This document shows positions 1 through 8,842 of a DNA stretch of 9,210 nt, in pieces (within the stretch, counting starts at the first letter, position 1; each line of letters starts with the position of its first letter). The DNA comes from JAGPKI01 sp052034135 (lineage in GTDB: Bacteria > Caldisericota > Caldisericia > UBA6126 > JAGPKI01): positions 1 through 9,210 of the forward strand of contig JBPOJC010000061.1 of the NCBI GenBank assembly GCA_052034135.1, given 5' to 3'. Below the pieces are notes generated by a model that was not told the DNA's origin, did no database searches, and was given only the letters and a program-made list of their open reading frames with translations. The position numbers were made by a program, and so were the translations under genes.

Positions 1-1570
1 CAGCTACATATCTAATTGGTAGAAGTGTTCTTCCTTCTAAGATTATTGGTGCTACGTCCATTGTCATTAATTCATCATTTACATAATAGGTTGTTTTACC
101 AATATAAAATTTGATTATTATAGTTTCAATTACTACCTCTTTCGGAAGTACATTGATTTCTTTCGTAATTTTAGACTCTTTATCAGCACTGTCTTTAACC
201 ACTAATGAAACATTGTATAAACCACTTTTTTCATATTTGTGGGTCACAATTTTACTTTTTGTGGATTCCCAACCATCTCCAAATTTCCATTCATAAGTTA
301 TAATATTTTCATCTGAATCAAAAGAACTTGATGCATCAAATTTTACTTCATCTCCTATATAAATTTTTAAAGGTGTATATGAGAAATTGGCATTAGGTGG
401 TTTATTTGTGGAAACAGTTATCATTTTTTTGGATGTTGTTCCATAATAATAAATAGTTGCATTAATATTGTAATTTTCTCCTCTCTTTGTATCTGAAGTA
501 TCCCAGATAGTTTGAAAAACAAAGATTTTATCCTTTTCGAGATTTAAAAACTCTTTATTTATCTCTTCTATTGTTCCTTCTTTATCGAAAATTTTTATTA
601 CAACATTTCCGTCTGTTTTTTGAGCACCTTTATTAACAAATTCAAGTGTTAAGTTCAATTTATCTTTAGGTGTAAAATTTACCTTATCAACAGTAAATTT
701 TGTTATTTCAATTAAAGGTAAACCAATAGAAAATTCTAATGATGTAGAATCATACTCAGTACCTTCTAAATCTTTAATTGAAACTTCAAAAAACATTTGT
801 CCAGTAATTTTATTTTGGTTTTTCCAGATTAAATTAATTTTTCCCTTACCTCTTAAATCTTTTATTTCTTTAATATCAATACTATCCAATATTTCTCCAT
901 CATCTCTTTTGATACAGGAAGTTATTAATAAATCTTTACCTTCTTTGTCTGTATTTTCTATTTCAGTCTCAAGATTTATCTCTTCATCAATAGTGAAAAC
1001 ATTTTTATCCAAATATAGATAATTAATTTTTACAGGAGTAAATATATAATCGACATGAAATTCAAATTTTTTATAGAATTTTGCTTCTTTTGTTTCCCTA
1101 TTGTAGAAAAGTGGAAAAATATATAACAGTAAATCTGTTGAGCCATCTGTATTTTCTGATATAGACCAGTCATAATCTAACTTAGGATACAAACCGATAT
1201 CTTCATAAGGAGTCTCTGGGGGTAGTTCTTCATCTGGTGAAACTGAGTAATAATCAGGAATATTAAGATTAGTTAAAGTTTGTAAGTTTGTTCTATTAAT
1301 CATTGAAACAGTCTGAATTTTATAATTTTTTAAATAATTCTGTTTATAAATTAAATAAGGTATTTGAGGTTTACCAGTTTCATTTGTATAGTGACAATTT
1401 TCAATTGATACAACATCATAATTTTCAATCTTTTCTATTTTAAGATCTGCAATATCGAAAATTAATTTCTCCTGTGGTGTTTCCCCTTCTGTTTTTATAG
1501 TAAATTTAACTATAACTGGTATTGAAACTAAACAGATTAATATAATAATTAATAAAATTCTAATTTTCAT
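1..1570 (-). CDS. Secreted protein with C25-propeptide-like region, PKD domain and start of a copper-amine-oxidase-like stalk domain (partial, 3' end off window)
   Basis: Reading leftward from ATG at 1570-1568, 523 codons stay open to the window edge, so the C-terminus is missing. The start is supported by GGAG at 1577-1580, six bases upstream. Residues 4-22 form a hydrophobic signal peptide or anchor without a lipobox. Residues about 45-176 (GKPQIPYLIY, GLYPKLDYDW, LLYIFPLFYN, then a beta-rich stretch ending FHVDYIF) look like the prodomain of gingipain-family C25 peptidases; this is pattern recognition, not a search result. Residues about 178-285 and 287-385 are two beta-sandwich regions, the second with LEFVNKG as in CARDB-type domains. 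Residues 390-478 are a PKD domain (WKFGDG 428-433, HKYEKSGLYNVSLVVKD 444-460). Residues from about 485 (YYVND, ILEGRTLLPIRYVA) begin a copper-amine-oxidase N-terminal-like domain, usually a non-enzymatic stalk module. It follows the C25 protease gene by 14 bp, so cotranscription is likely. The inferred role is an extracellular partner of that protease; an independent adhesin or envelope protein is the alternative. Confidence 0.85.
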   Translation of the reverse strand, partial: MKIRILLIIILICLVSIPVIVKFTIKTEGETPQEKLIFDIADLKIEKIENYDVVSIENCHYTNETGKPQIPYLIYKQNYLKNYKIQTVSMINRTNLQTLTNLNIPDYYSVSPDEELPPETPYEDIGLYPKLDYDWSISENTDGSTDLLLYIFPLFYNRETKEAKFYKKFEFHVDYIFTPVKINYLYLDKNVFTIDEEINLETEIENTDKEGKDLLITSCIKRDDGEILDSIDIKEIKDLRGKGKINLIWKNQNKITGQMFFEVSIKDLEGTEYDSTSLEFSIGLPLIEITKFTVDKVNFTPKDKLNLTLEFVNKGAQKTDGNVVIKIFDKEGTIEEINKEFLNLEKDKIFVFQTIWDTSDTKRGENYNINATIYYYGTTSKKMITVSTNKPPNANFSYTPLKIYIGDEVKFDASSSFDSDENIITYEWKFGDGWESTKSKIVTHKYEKSGLYNVSLVVKDSADKESKITKEINVLPKEVVIETIIIKFYIGKTTYYVNDELMTMDVAPIILEGRTLLPIRYVA

Positions 1571-1576
1571 TTTATT

Positions 1577-1580
1577 CTCC
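1577..1580 (-). promoter_or_regulatory. Ribosome binding site of the downstream partner gene
   Basis: The minus strand reads CGGAG, six bases before the ATG at 1570. It lies inside the 14-bp gap after the protease stop codon and fixes the start of the partner gene. No promoter fits in this gap, which supports a single operon. Confidence 0.7.
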
Positions 1581-1584
1581 GATT

Positions 1585-4500
1585 TTATTTTTTATCAAAC
1601 TTTGGATCACCATAAAATTGATATTCAGTTGACCAATATCTTGAATTTTCAAACCATCTTTCGTGAGCGATACTCTGTCTTCTTTCTTTCCATGCTTCAG
1701 CAATAGTTTTATCCGGATGATTTAACCATGCACCAAAAAGTTTGTTAGTTTCCTCATCATTAGTAGCTTCAGTAATACAATTCGGACCTCCATAGGATAT
1801 CTCAGTCGATCCTATATAAATACCAGCACCCTTAATTAACATCGTTTCTGCAAAATTATCTCCTGATGCTTCATATCTACCTGTACAACATGAAGCAGCA
1901 AAAATAAATGGAGAGGCTCTTCCAAAATTGATTCCATAAAGGCGTAACTCATATGTAGTTATAATATTAGCCCAACCTTCTGCTGGATTACACCAACCAT
2001 GTCCCACATAGACAATTACATCTCTATCAGTTACATTATTTAAAAAGGCTTCTCTTCTTTTCTCATCTGCTGTTTCATTCTCATCATCATGATAACTTGA
2101 ACCCTGCAGGAAATAAACTTCAAATTCACTTCCTAAATCTCCTTGATCATCATCTGCTAAATCCGCTGCAGTGCAGGTAAATCTTGATTGATAATTACCA
2201 ACTCCACTTATAACCATAGCAGAAGCACAAGGAGAATTACTTCTACAAAATTCCTTTTCTCCTTTTTTTACTTTAAGACTTGTCTCTAAAGGTATTATTA
2301 AGTCATTTGCATCATTGCCAATAATTCTTCCAATACAAATCTCAGGGTGTATATCTTCACCGCCTGTAGATGCATAAGGTGAATCTGTCCAATGAATAGT
2401 ATTATCACGACTATCATAATTACCATCCCAACAAGATACAGTAAATGTTGGAACAATTTCTGTTTCGCCAACAATAAGCAGATATCCATTTTGATTCCAA
2501 TCCGGGCAAAGGTAATTTTCATAAATTCCCCAATTTCTAATTATATGTCTATAATCATCAGCTTTAACTGCTCTTGTTGTTGAAACAACAAAACCAAGAG
2601 TTCCATTTTTTTCTATAGCAAGTTCTGCCATTGTGGAAAGTAATTTATTGTACCAAATGATTTGATCTATATTATCAATATATAAATTTGTAGGGTTTGT
2701 AACTATTAAATAATCGGTAACATTGGTTAGAGAAGTAAATTCATTATTTTTATTGAAACATAAATCATAAATTAAAGGATAAGTGATATATTCTTCTCTA
2801 TTATATCCATATTTATATTCTAATGGCTTACAACCTATAATGTGCTGATAATTTAGAGGCTCATCATATAAAATTGGAACAAGTTTATATATTATATCAA
2901 AATATTCATCAGGTCTTAATATGAAATCTAATTTCTCAAAATTCATAACTAAAGTTGGATCATCTGAATTTCGATGTTGTTCATTCGAATAATATAAATT
3001 CTCAATACTTACTTCCCATCCTGGATCTTCTTTTTTATATGGATTATGAATAAAGAATTTGATATCTGTTCCAACTTCAAAACCACAATGAGTATCTTTT
3101 AATTGTATATATCCTTTAGTATAATCAACATTTCCAGTGTTCTTAATTTTTAGATTAACTGTGTAATAATTTTCTGATGAATGAGTAACTTCTCTTGTTA
3201 TTTCTACTATTTCTCTTGGAATAAATCTTCTATTAACATTAATTGATGCAGTACCAGTTCTTCCTGTTGAGTAATATGCAATAACTTTAATATTAGTATC
3301 AATCTCATTTTCTCTATTTGCTTGTGTAAATATATGTGAAATTTCATTTTCAAGAGGTAAAGGGGTGGGGAGAGAAGTATAACAGCGTTGTCTTGGAGGA
3401 GAACCAATGCAACTGGTAGAAGAGTAAATTTCAGAATAGATTAAATTATTATTGATATAATATTCAAGTCTTGTTAATCCTGCTCCTTCCTGGCAACCAA
3501 TGTCTGGACATTCAACTCTAACTTTAATTCTTGTATCACCTTCTACAGTTTGACCTTCTTGTGGTTCAATAATATTAACGATTGGAGAAAATAGATTATT
3601 CATAACATTTCCTTCAATAACAGCAATACTCATATTTCCGAAGGCATCAAATGCATTTGCTGAAAAACTATGTAAACCATCAATCAAATTGACAGAATTT
3701 AATTGAAATTCATAAGGAAAAGAGTAATCAATAAAAAAGGGATTATTATCTATGTAGAAGACAACTCTATCGACTTTTTTATTATCCCTTACATTAGCTA
3801 ATATAGTTGTTATGCCCAATATATTTTTGGGAACTTTTAAGTCAATGGTTGGTTTTTCTTTATCTTCTTCGTTAAGTGTTTTAAAATATTTCTCCTCACT
3901 TTTAGTAATATTTTCGCTTTTGTCTTTTGAACTAACATAAAATTCATAAATTGCCCCTTGTTTTAGATTCGTAATTTTAATCTTGTGGTTTATTTCATAA
4001 TTCTTATCTTCTTCACTTTTATTAAGAATTCCTGTTTTTAAATCATAAAAAACCCTTGAATTGCTATCTTCATCTGTTTTCCATACAATTTCTGCTGAAT
4101 TTTGAGTAATGTTTATTACATTTGGTCCATCAATAATTTTTGGTGGTGTTTCATCTTTCTCTTCACATATACATTCTTTTTCAAAAGAGTTATTATTTTC
4201 ATTGCTCTCATCTATATTTTTACCGTTATCAACAATAACTTTTATTTTTAATTTTGAACAAGGAAGAATATATTTAAAAAAAGAAGTTGTAAATTTTTCA
4301 TTAGGATTTAAAGGTTTTTCAATTAAAACAGAGTCTTTTAAAATACCATCAATAAGAAGTACAACATCAAAAGCTTTATCAACTTTTTCATCACCTATAT
4401 TTATTATTGTGAAATTAATTACCTTTTTTTCAAAATTACATTCAATATTTTCAATAGTTAAATCAGGTTTTAATATTTTTTTACAAACAAAAGAAACTCC

Positions 4501-5664
4501 AGATAATTGATTTGCTGTAACATTAACAGATTTTTCATTCGGTTCGAAAGTGAATCCCTCTTTTGATGGTACAACCTTGTATGTACCAGGAATAAGAGTA
4601 AGTCCTGTCGAATACATATTTGTGTTATCGCTAAATCCACTTTTTACAAGAATATTTTTATTATCATAAATATCAACTTTTACATTTGGGCAACCTGTAT
4701 CAACTTTAATACCCCCGAAAGATGGTTTAAAGACTTTTTCTAAGCAGTTATTTTTTTCATTAGATTCATTGATATTGTTATTTGTATCACAGCAAACTTT
4801 TACTTTATAATCACTTGTAGGTTCAACAAAATTGTAGGTTTTGAAATAAGCTTCATATTCTTGATTAGGAAGTAAATTTATTGAAAGATTGTCTTGAGCA
4901 ACTTTGAGTCCGTTAAAATATAAAATATTTGCAAATGGAACAGGCGTAGAAGAAAAAAGAGAAGCGTTACCAATATTTTTAATCTTATAATAAACTCTAT
5001 TTTCTGAAATTCTAATATCTGATACATTTAAATCTGGCTTTAATTCTTCATATTCTATCTTTGCATCAACCCAGCATGCCCAGTCTTGAGTTGAACTTTT
5101 ATATGTATGTACGAAAAGAACAAAGTAACCTTTTTTCCCTTCAAAGGTTGATAAATCAATAGTTGCAGTTTTTAATATTCCATTATAACCTTTTAAATCA
5201 CTACTCCAAACAGGGACTGGTATTTTTTTATCATCAAAAAAGATTTTTGCAACAACTCCATCACTTTTTGTTGCTCCTTTCATAAAACCAAATTTAATAA
5301 TTAATTTTGCATTTGATGGAACTGTTAAAACTGGATATGTACCAGAAATTTCACCATTATCTACCCATTCAGGATGAGTTTCAAGAACCTTTGAGCATAC
5401 TTTATTATCTTCCAAAGTTACATTTGTTCTCCAACAGGCAAATCCTCTCGAATCTACAGGGTTACTTGATATTTCACCTGGTTTTGAACCATAGAAAGGA
5501 AATGTTGTTTTTGCATTTCTCCATGTTGCTTTATTTGCATTTTGGACAAAGTCATAGAAAATTACTGAAGATGATAGTTTTTCTTCCCCTGATGCTAAAT
5601 ATAAATCTGAAATGATAAATAGAATTACTAAAATTGTTAGAATAGATTTAATTATTTTTACCAC
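1585..5664 (-). CDS. Large secreted multidomain C25 (gingipain-family) cysteine peptidase
   Basis: 1359 residues from a GTG start with AGGAG at 5672-5676, seven bases upstream. Residues 1-26 are a signal peptide (hydrophobic core ILTILVILFII). Residues about 31-207 are a beta-rich region of unrecognised family. Two CARDB-like domains follow at about 208-312 and 398-500, each ending in an INESNEKNN or IDESNENNN motif, separated by a PEGA/carboxypeptidase-regulatory-like segment (about 313-395). An Fn3 domain (505-597, AEIVWKTDEDSNSRV) and two Ig-like domains (604-690 with DGLHSFSANAFDAFGN; 693-811) come next, then a further beta-sandwich (817-955). The C-terminus from about 983 is a clan CD peptidase domain: DYLIVT, GYLLIVGETEIVP, PEICIGRI, VIVYVGHG (catalytic His1222), FIFAASCCTG (probable nucleophile Cys1259, aligning with the CxxG of gingipains) and EYQFYGDP. 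Secreted proteolysis is the inferred role, on unknown substrates. The chain ends with the catalytic domain; no sorting domain or obvious own propeptide is visible. The next gene may supply the propeptide. Confidence 0.93.
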   Translation of the reverse strand: MVKIIKSILTILVILFIISDLYLASGEEKLSSSVIFYDFVQNANKATWRNAKTTFPFYGSKPGEISSNPVDSRGFACWRTNVTLEDNKVCSKVLETHPEWVDNGEISGTYPVLTVPSNAKLIIKFGFMKGATKSDGVVAKIFFDDKKIPVPVWSSDLKGYNGILKTATIDLSTFEGKKGYFVLFVHTYKSSTQDWACWVDAKIEYEELKPDLNVSDIRISENRVYYKIKNIGNASLFSSTPVPFANILYFNGLKVAQDNLSINLLPNQEYEAYFKTYNFVEPTSDYKVKVCCDTNNNINESNEKNNCLEKVFKPSFGGIKVDTGCPNVKVDIYDNKNILVKSGFSDNTNMYSTGLTLIPGTYKVVPSKEGFTFEPNEKSVNVTANQLSGVSFVCKKILKPDLTIENIECNFEKKVINFTIINIGDEKVDKAFDVVLLIDGILKDSVLIEKPLNPNEKFTTSFFKYILPCSKLKIKVIVDNGKNIDESNENNNSFEKECICEEKDETPPKIIDGPNVINITQNSAEIVWKTDEDSNSRVFYDLKTGILNKSEEDKNYEINHKIKITNLKQGAIYEFYVSSKDKSENITKSEEKYFKTLNEEDKEKPTIDLKVPKNILGITTILANVRDNKKVDRVVFYIDNNPFFIDYSFPYEFQLNSVNLIDGLHSFSANAFDAFGNMSIAVIEGNVMNNLFSPIVNIIEPQEGQTVEGDTRIKVRVECPDIGCQEGAGLTRLEYYINNNLIYSEIYSSTSCIGSPPRQRCYTSLPTPLPLENEISHIFTQANRENEIDTNIKVIAYYSTGRTGTASINVNRRFIPREIVEITREVTHSSENYYTVNLKIKNTGNVDYTKGYIQLKDTHCGFEVGTDIKFFIHNPYKKEDPGWEVSIENLYYSNEQHRNSDDPTLVMNFEKLDFILRPDEYFDIIYKLVPILYDEPLNYQHIIGCKPLEYKYGYNREEYITYPLIYDLCFNKNNEFTSLTNVTDYLIVTNPTNLYIDNIDQIIWYNKLLSTMAELAIEKNGTLGFVVSTTRAVKADDYRHIIRNWGIYENYLCPDWNQNGYLLIVGETEIVPTFTVSCWDGNYDSRDNTIHWTDSPYASTGGEDIHPEICIGRIIGNDANDLIIPLETSLKVKKGEKEFCRSNSPCASAMVISGVGNYQSRFTCTAADLADDDQGDLGSEFEVYFLQGSSYHDDENETADEKRREAFLNNVTDRDVIVYVGHGWCNPAEGWANIITTYELRLYGINFGRASPFIFAASCCTGRYEASGDNFAETMLIKGAGIYIGSTEISYGGPNCITEATNDEETNKLFGAWLNHPDKTIAEAWKERRQSIAHERWFENSRYWSTEYQFYGDPKFDKK

Positions 5665-5671
5665 TCTAACA

Positions 5672-5676
5672 CTCCT
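5672..5676 (-). promoter_or_regulatory. Ribosome binding site deciding the GTG start of the C25 peptidase
   Basis: The minus strand has AGGAG seven bases before GTG at 5664-5662. The codons after it (Val-Lys-Ile-Ile-Lys) lead straight into the hydrophobic signal sequence. No in-frame ATG precedes the signal peptide, so the GTG start is preferred. Confidence 0.7.
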
Positions 5677-5777
5677 AAATTAGATTTTAGAAAAAAATTT
5701 CTTTACTTTTTTATGTAACTTTTAAACATTTTACTGCTTATAGAACCTTTTCCTATAATCTTTAGAATTATGTTAGT

Positions 5778-5783
5778 ATTATA
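5778..5783 (-). promoter_or_regulatory. Possible proximal -10 box for the protease operon
   Basis: A perfect TATAAT lies about 114 bp before the GTG on the minus strand. The hexamer 17 bp further upstream is GATAAC, a poor -35 match. It overlaps a small ACAC-N7-GTGT dyad near 5798-5812 that might be an operator. This is weaker than the distal candidate. Confidence 0.2.
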
Positions 5784-5989
5784 ATTAAATAGCTTTACAC
5801 GTTATCTGTGTGAGATACTATAACTCCGCTTAAGATTAAAACATTAATTTTTTAAAAATCAATATTTTTTAATAGAAATTTTTGCCCGATACTCAAACTA
5901 AAAAAGTGGCTTATATTTTTGTTTATGCTATTAACTATTTATTTAACAAGGTTAGAAGTAATTTTTGGATTTTTGGATTTGGCTCATAT

Positions 5990-6019
5990 ATTATAATGTC
6001 TTCCTTTAATGTCTTACAA
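5990..6019 (-). promoter_or_regulatory. Candidate sigma-70-type promoter for the protease operon (distal)
   Basis: On the minus strand TTGTAA (6014-6019, four of six matches to TTGACA) is separated by 18 bp from a perfect TATAAT (5990-5995). Transcription would start near 5983 and leave a leader of about 320 nt before the GTG. The spacer contains one and a half copies of a 9-bp direct repeat. AT-rich DNA produces such boxes by chance, so confidence is moderate. Confidence 0.4.
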
Positions 6020-6051
6020 ATGATTGATTATCGTTTAAGTGAGTTTTATGG

Positions 6052-6797
6052 TTAGTGAACATGAATTAATTTTAAGGCATACATTAAAATAATGCCAAGA
6101 ATAAATGTGATTATTGCAAGAGTAGATTTCTTTAAGTCTGGCTCTTTGTGAAGCTCTGGCACTAAGTCACTTGCTGCAATATAAATAAAACCGCCTGCTG
6201 CAATAGGGAGAAGGACGTTAGAAAAATTTCCAATACTTGTTGTTAGAAAATAGCCTATAAATACACCTATTATAGCTGTTAGTGCCGAAAGGAAGTTATA
6301 AAATAGAGCTTTTAATTTACTGAATCCTCCATAAACCAAAACTCCAAAATCTCCTATTTCCTGGGGAATTTCATGAAGTATTATTGCAAGTGTTGTTGTT
6401 AGCCCGAAACTTATATTCACCTGAAAGCTTGTTGCAATTATCATTCCATCAATAAGGTTATGAACTCCATCTCCTATTAGACTAAGGTAAGATACCGCAT
6501 GAACATCACACTTTCCTTCTTCATGACAATGGCGCCAGTGGATATATCTTTCTAATATAAAGAAAATAATAAAACCTAAGATTGAATATAAAAATGTGAG
6601 AGTTATGTTGGATGATTTTTCAAGAGCTTCTGGTAATAGATGGAAAAATGCACCTCCTAATAGCCCTCCTGTTGCGAAACCAATAAGAATAAAAAGGATA
6701 TTGTTCAGAGTTTTTTCATTTACTGATAGGAATATAATACCTATAAGAGAAACTAAACTATCTACTATACTTGCAACAATGGACCATAGGAATGCAA

Positions 6798-6801
<4 letters not shown>
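6052..6801 (-). CDS. ZIP-family divalent metal transporter
   Basis: 249 residues with about eight hydrophobic segments (roughly 4-27, 33-57, 66-86, 104-127, 131-158, 165-188, 195-215, 228-246), the standard ZIP topology in the cytoplasmic membrane. Family hallmarks are HNLIDG in TM4 (His114, Asn115, Asp118) and HEIPQEIGD in TM5 (His143, Glu144, Glu148), which form the binuclear metal site in characterised ZIPs; FFHLLPE (His54, Glu58) in TM2 is also typical. The loop between TM3 and TM4 is rich in possible ligands (His88, His91, Cys92, His93, Cys98, His101), and the protein ends HVH. ZIPs move Zn, Fe, Mn or similar ions into the cytoplasm; the substrate cannot be told from sequence, so no symbol is assigned. 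The ATG overlaps the enolase stop codon as ATGA (6798-6801), and no good ribosome binding site precedes it, so translation is probably coupled to enolase. Confidence 0.93.
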
Positions 6802-8081
<1,280 letters not shown>

Positions 8082-8084
8082 TGT

Positions 8085-8091
8085 TCACCTC
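8085..8091 (-). promoter_or_regulatory. Ribosome binding site of enolase
   Basis: GAGGTGA on the minus strand ends three bases before the ATG. The spacing is slightly short, but the match to the anti-Shine-Dalgarno sequence is strong and it confirms the start. Confidence 0.7.
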
Positions 8092-8117
8092 AATTTATCA
8101 TTAACTTTAAAATTTAT

Positions 8118-8146
8118 ATTATACATTTAATTTTGCTAATCCTTAA
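8118..8146 (-). promoter_or_regulatory. Candidate promoter of the enolase/ZIP operon
   Basis: A perfect TATAAT at 8118-8123 on the minus strand lies 36 bp before the ATG, giving a normal short leader. The hexamer 17 bp upstream is TTAAGG, a weak -35. A second TATAAT at 8158-8163 has no good -35 partner. The repeat mosaic begins just upstream, so the promoter separates the operon from it. Confidence 0.35.
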
Positions 8147-8204
8147 GTTCTTTTGATATTATAATTAATAAGTTTCAAATCGCACTAATGATTCACACTC
8201 TCTC

Positions 8205-8248
8205 CGTCACCCTGAGGAGCATTTTTGAAAGCGACGAAGGGTCTCCTC
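8205..8248 (+). repeat. GTCACCCTGAG/GGGTCTCCTC palindromic repeat, copy 1
   Basis: The copy runs from CGTCACCCTGAGGAGC to GAAGGGTCTCCTC, with a slightly divergent centre (ATTTTTGAAAGCGAC) compared with copies 2 and 3. Potential stems are ACCCT/AGGGT and GAGGAG/CTCCTC, which are mutually exclusive. Related short elements are scattered in many bacterial genomes and produce spurious peptides when translated. Confidence 0.8.
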
Positions 8249-8251
8249 ATT

Positions 8252-8283
8252 TGTTTTCTAGTAGAGGCATGAATAAGAAAACA
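8252..8283. repeat. 8-bp inverted repeat TGTTTTCT/AGAAAACA
   Basis: The arms at 8252-8259 and 8276-8283 are perfectly complementary, with 16 bases between them. The dyad sits between repeat copies 1 and 4. It may be part of the mosaic or a chance AT-rich dyad. Confidence 0.4.
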
Positions 8284-8319
8284 GATAGGAATATCTTTTT
8301 TACACTGAAAAGATTAAAT

Positions 8320-8350
8320 GAGGAGATTCTTCGCTTCGCTCAGAATGACT
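8320..8350 (-). repeat. Inverted, shorter member of the same repeat family (TTCTGAGCGAAGCGAAGAATCTC type), copy 4
   Basis: On the minus strand it reads GTCATTCTGAGCG, then AAGCGAAGAATCTCCTC. It shares the ends GTCA and TCTCCTC with copies 1-3 but has TTCT/AGAA where they have CCCT/AGGG, so the stem pairing is kept by paired changes. Its translation gives the familiar SHSERSEES-like spurious peptide. Confidence 0.75.
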
Positions 8351-8383
8351 GAGAGGAGTGGAGGATGACAAGTTACCTTCTGG

Positions 8384-8462
8384 ATCCCCGATAAAAGAGT
8401 TCGGGAATGACCCCAACCCGTCACCCTGAGGAGCGTTTTTGCAAGCGACGAAGGGTCTCCTC
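8384..8462 (+). repeat. 79-bp composite direct repeat, copy A
   Basis: The left part is a dyad ATCCCCGA-N9-TCGGGAAT (one mismatch). The middle is GACCCCAACC, and the right part is family copy 2 (CGTCACCCTGAG to GGGTCTCCTC). It matches 8756-8834 at all but two of 79 positions, so one duplicated the other recently or both are copies of a mobile unit. Confidence 0.9.
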
Positions 8463-8485
8463 TTTTTGAAGTGTAAAATACAGAG

Positions 8486-8523
8486 ATTCCGTAGGACGTG
8501 TGCAAAATACGCACTTTCGGAAT
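8486..8523. repeat. Inverted repeat ATTCCG/CGGAAT with inner GTGTG/CGCAC stem
   Basis: Outer arms lie at 8486-8491 and 8518-8523. Inside, GTGTG pairs with CGCAC with one G-T wobble. It follows the same plan as the other ATTCCC/GGGAAT dyads in this block: ends of ATTCC and GGAAT followed by GACTG or GACCC. Confidence 0.5.
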
Positions 8524-8531
8524 GACTGTTG

Positions 8532-8544
8532 GGGTGTGTCACCC
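8532..8544. repeat. Tight GGGTG-TGT-CACCC hairpin
   Basis: A perfect 5-bp stem with a 3-nt loop. CACCC here opens a GTCACCC-TTAGTGAGCG stretch that resembles the left end of the main repeat family, so this may be a diverged member. Confidence 0.4.
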
Positions 8545-8558
8545 TTAGTGAGCGTATC

Positions 8559-8605
8559 TTTAGTACGAGTGCGTCAATACAGCACTTTTTGAATGGCGTA
8601 CTAAA
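8559..8605. repeat. Long bipartite inverted repeat (9 + 5 bp arms)
   Basis: TTTAGTACG (8559-8567) pairs perfectly with CGTACTAAA (8597-8605). Directly inside, AGTGC (8568-8572) pairs with GCACT (8582-8586), leaving a 9-nt loop and a 10-nt one-sided bulge. As RNA or as cruciform DNA it would be a 14-bp hairpin. Confidence 0.65.
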
Positions 8606-8627
8606 CGTCATTCCCACAACTTTCTTT

Positions 8628-8692
<65 letters not shown>

Positions 8693-8755
8693 ATCCAGAA
8701 AACGAAAGAAGCATAGATCCCAGATAGAGAAATTCGAGGATAAAAATCTACAAGG

Positions 8756-8834
8756 ATTCCCGATAAATGAGTTCGGGAATGACCCCAACCCGTCACCCTG
8801 AGGAGCGTTTTTGCAAGCGACGAAGGGTCTCCTC
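8756..8834 (+). repeat. 79-bp composite direct repeat, copy B
   Basis: Begins with a perfect dyad ATTCCCGA (8756-8763), a 9-nt loop and TCGGGAAT (8773-8780). It continues through GACCCCAACC into family copy 3, ending CTCCTC. It differs from 8384-8462 at only two positions, one of which restores the stem mismatch of copy A. The possible coding remnant begins a few bases after it. Confidence 0.9.
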
Positions 8835-8842
8835 CTTTTATA

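Larger units (their letters stand above)
5665..6051. other. 387-bp intergenic region upstream of the protease operon
   Basis: No ORF of note is seen on either strand. It is AT-rich and contains two TATAAT boxes on the minus strand (5778-5783 and 5990-5995), a direct repeat TAATGTCTT (5994-6002 and 6007-6015) and short A/T palindromes such as ATTTTTTAAAAAT near 5846. I could not identify a GC-rich hairpin with a T-tract that would terminate the enolase/ZIP transcript, so readthrough into the protease operon cannot be excluded. Confidence 0.6.

Noticed and set aside
111..296. 61-residue plus-strand frame near the left edge
   Set aside because: It is antisense to the PKD/stalk region of the partial gene that is open through the edge with recognisable domains.
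4109..4510. 133-residue plus-strand open frame
   Set aside because: It is exactly antisense to the CARDB/Fn3 part of the protease gene, has low-complexity Phe/Ser/Ile composition and shows no start signal.
5307..5615. 102-residue plus-strand frame antisense to the protease N-terminus
   Set aside because: It mirrors the coding strand with Leu/His-rich composition, lacks a ribosome binding site, and is fully contained in a well-supported gene.
5880..5960. Rho-independent terminator after the ZIP gene
   Set aside because: T-runs exist on the minus strand (GCCACTTTTTT near 5905) but no adjacent stable GC hairpin could be paired, so it is not called.
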